A DNA stretch of 5,768 nt from Clostridiales bacterium. Lineage in GTDB: Bacteria > Bacillota > Clostridia > Oscillospirales > Acutalibacteraceae. Made by a program: the position numbers and the translations under genes. The stretch spans positions 1 to 5,768 of the forward strand of contig DXVY01000116.1 of assembly GCA_019417145.1 (NCBI GenBank). Direction: 5' to 3'. Of this stretch, positions 5,300 through 5,768 are shown one piece after another (position 1 is the stretch's first letter; each line of letters opens with the position of its first letter). The notes beneath the pieces are model-generated. The model saw only the letters and a program-made list of their open reading frames with translations. It was not told the origin of the DNA and did not search any database.

Positions 5300-5768
5300 T
5301 TACTGGGTGATCACCACCACGGTGATATTGTCCCCACCGCCGTTGCTGTTTGCCTGCGCGATCATGGTCTCGGGATAATCATAAAAGCTGTGGTTGCGAA
5401 TAATATCCAAAATATCCTCGGTTTCCAGGTAATTGGTCAGGCCGTCGGTGCAGATGAGCAGCACGTCCTCCCCGGTAAGCTCGATCTCATTGTATTCCAC
5501 CTCCAGGGTCTCCTCCACGCCCAGCGCCCGGGTGATCACATTTTTCCGGGGATGATAGCGGGCTTCGTCGGCTGTCAACTGCCCGTTCTCCACCATGGAC
5601 TGGACGATGGAGTGATCCTTGGTGATCTGGGTGATCTCCTCCCCCCGAATGCGGTAGGCGCGGCTGTCGCCGGCGTGCACGATATGGGCAAATCCCCCGG
5701 ACAGCACCGCCGCCACCACCGTGGTGCCCATGCCGGACAGGGACTCCACCGACCTGTCTCGTATACAC
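5300..5768 (-). CDS. prpC: PP2C-family serine/threonine protein phosphatase, 5'-truncated
   Basis: This is the cognate phosphatase that dephosphorylates PrkC and its substrates in the cytoplasm. About 156 codons are in view, the C-terminal ~60% of a protein usually near 245-250 residues; the start codon and the first metal-binding motif (DGMGG) lie beyond the edge. Seen motifs, numbered from the GTG at 5749 for convenience: GMGTTVVA (6-13), HAGDSRAYR (25-33), TKDHSIVQ (43-50), NVITRALG (70-77), the metal-site CTDGLTNYL (100-108, Asp102) and GGGDNITVVVI (137-147, Asp140). The GTG at 5749 is not proposed as a start, since family sequence continues upstream (SVESLSGMGTT). The stop is TAA at 5300-5302. 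The outermost bases, 5754-5768, match a Tn5 mosaic end and probably are not genomic, so the codons there should not be trusted. It is named from its motifs and from the adjacent prkC. Confidence 0.92.
   Translation of the reverse strand, partial: CIRDRSVESLSGMGTTVVAAVLSGGFAHIVHAGDSRAYRIRGEEITQITKDHSIVQSMVENGQLTADEARYHPRKNVITRALGVEETLEVEYNEIELTGEDVLLICTDGLTNYLETEDILDIIRNHSFYDYPETMIAQANSNGGGDNITVVVITQ
5754..5768. other. Tn5/Nextera mosaic-end-like sequence at the window end (probable artefact)
   Basis: CTGTCTCGTATACAC agrees at 14 of 15 positions with the first 15 bases of the 19-bp Tn5 mosaic end CTGTCTCTTATACACATCT used in tagmentation libraries; only position 8 differs (G for T). It lies exactly at the terminal bases and interrupts the phosphatase gene, as read-through adapter left on a contig end would do. 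A natural coincidence is possible but unlikely. Confidence 0.75.

Noticed and set aside
5306..5315. Perfect palindrome GGTGATCACC near the end of prpC
   Set aside because: It encodes conserved C-terminal residues of the phosphatase (VVVITQ region), has no loop and no T run, so neither operator nor terminator is supported.

Overview
The window reads as chromosomal housekeeping DNA from a moderately high-GC low-branching Firmicute, most likely a Clostridia (Oscillospiraceae/Ruminococcaceae-like) bacterium. The grounds are the Firmicute-type order PP2C phosphatase - PASTA kinase - RsgA - ThiN, the strong AGGAGG-type ribosome binding sites, and protein sequences close to those families. All real genes lie on the minus strand, so transcription runs from right to left.

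From right to left: a 5'-truncated PP2C-family protein phosphatase (prpC/stp, 5300 to the window edge); a 121-bp gap with a GC-rich hairpin; a complete PASTA-domain membrane Ser/Thr kinase (prkC, 3178-5178); the ribosome-maturation GTPase rsgA, which overlaps the end of prkC; and thiamine pyrophosphokinase (thiN, 1489-2142), closed by a clear intrinsic terminator at 1432-1470. After the terminator a separate transcription unit begins: a sigma-A-like promoter (1364-1392), an unusually long GC-rich leader of about 230 nt with several hairpins, one of them terminator-like, and then pyrG (CTP synthase), which runs off the left edge after 375 codons.

The first unit links cell-envelope sensing to growth. 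PrkC senses cell-wall fragments outside the cell and phosphorylates cytoplasmic targets, PrpC reverses this, and RsgA is a 30S assembly GTPase. ThiN makes the cofactor thiamine diphosphate. The rpe gene that usually sits between rsgA and thiN in Firmicutes is absent. pyrG is independent and may be controlled through its leader, as is known for other Firmicutes.

I found no convincing novel system, mobile element, CRISPR array, tRNA or rRNA. The points most worth checking are a near-perfect match to the Tn5/Nextera mosaic end in the last 15 bases, which probably means the sequence end is a library artefact, and the candidate attenuator in the pyrG leader.
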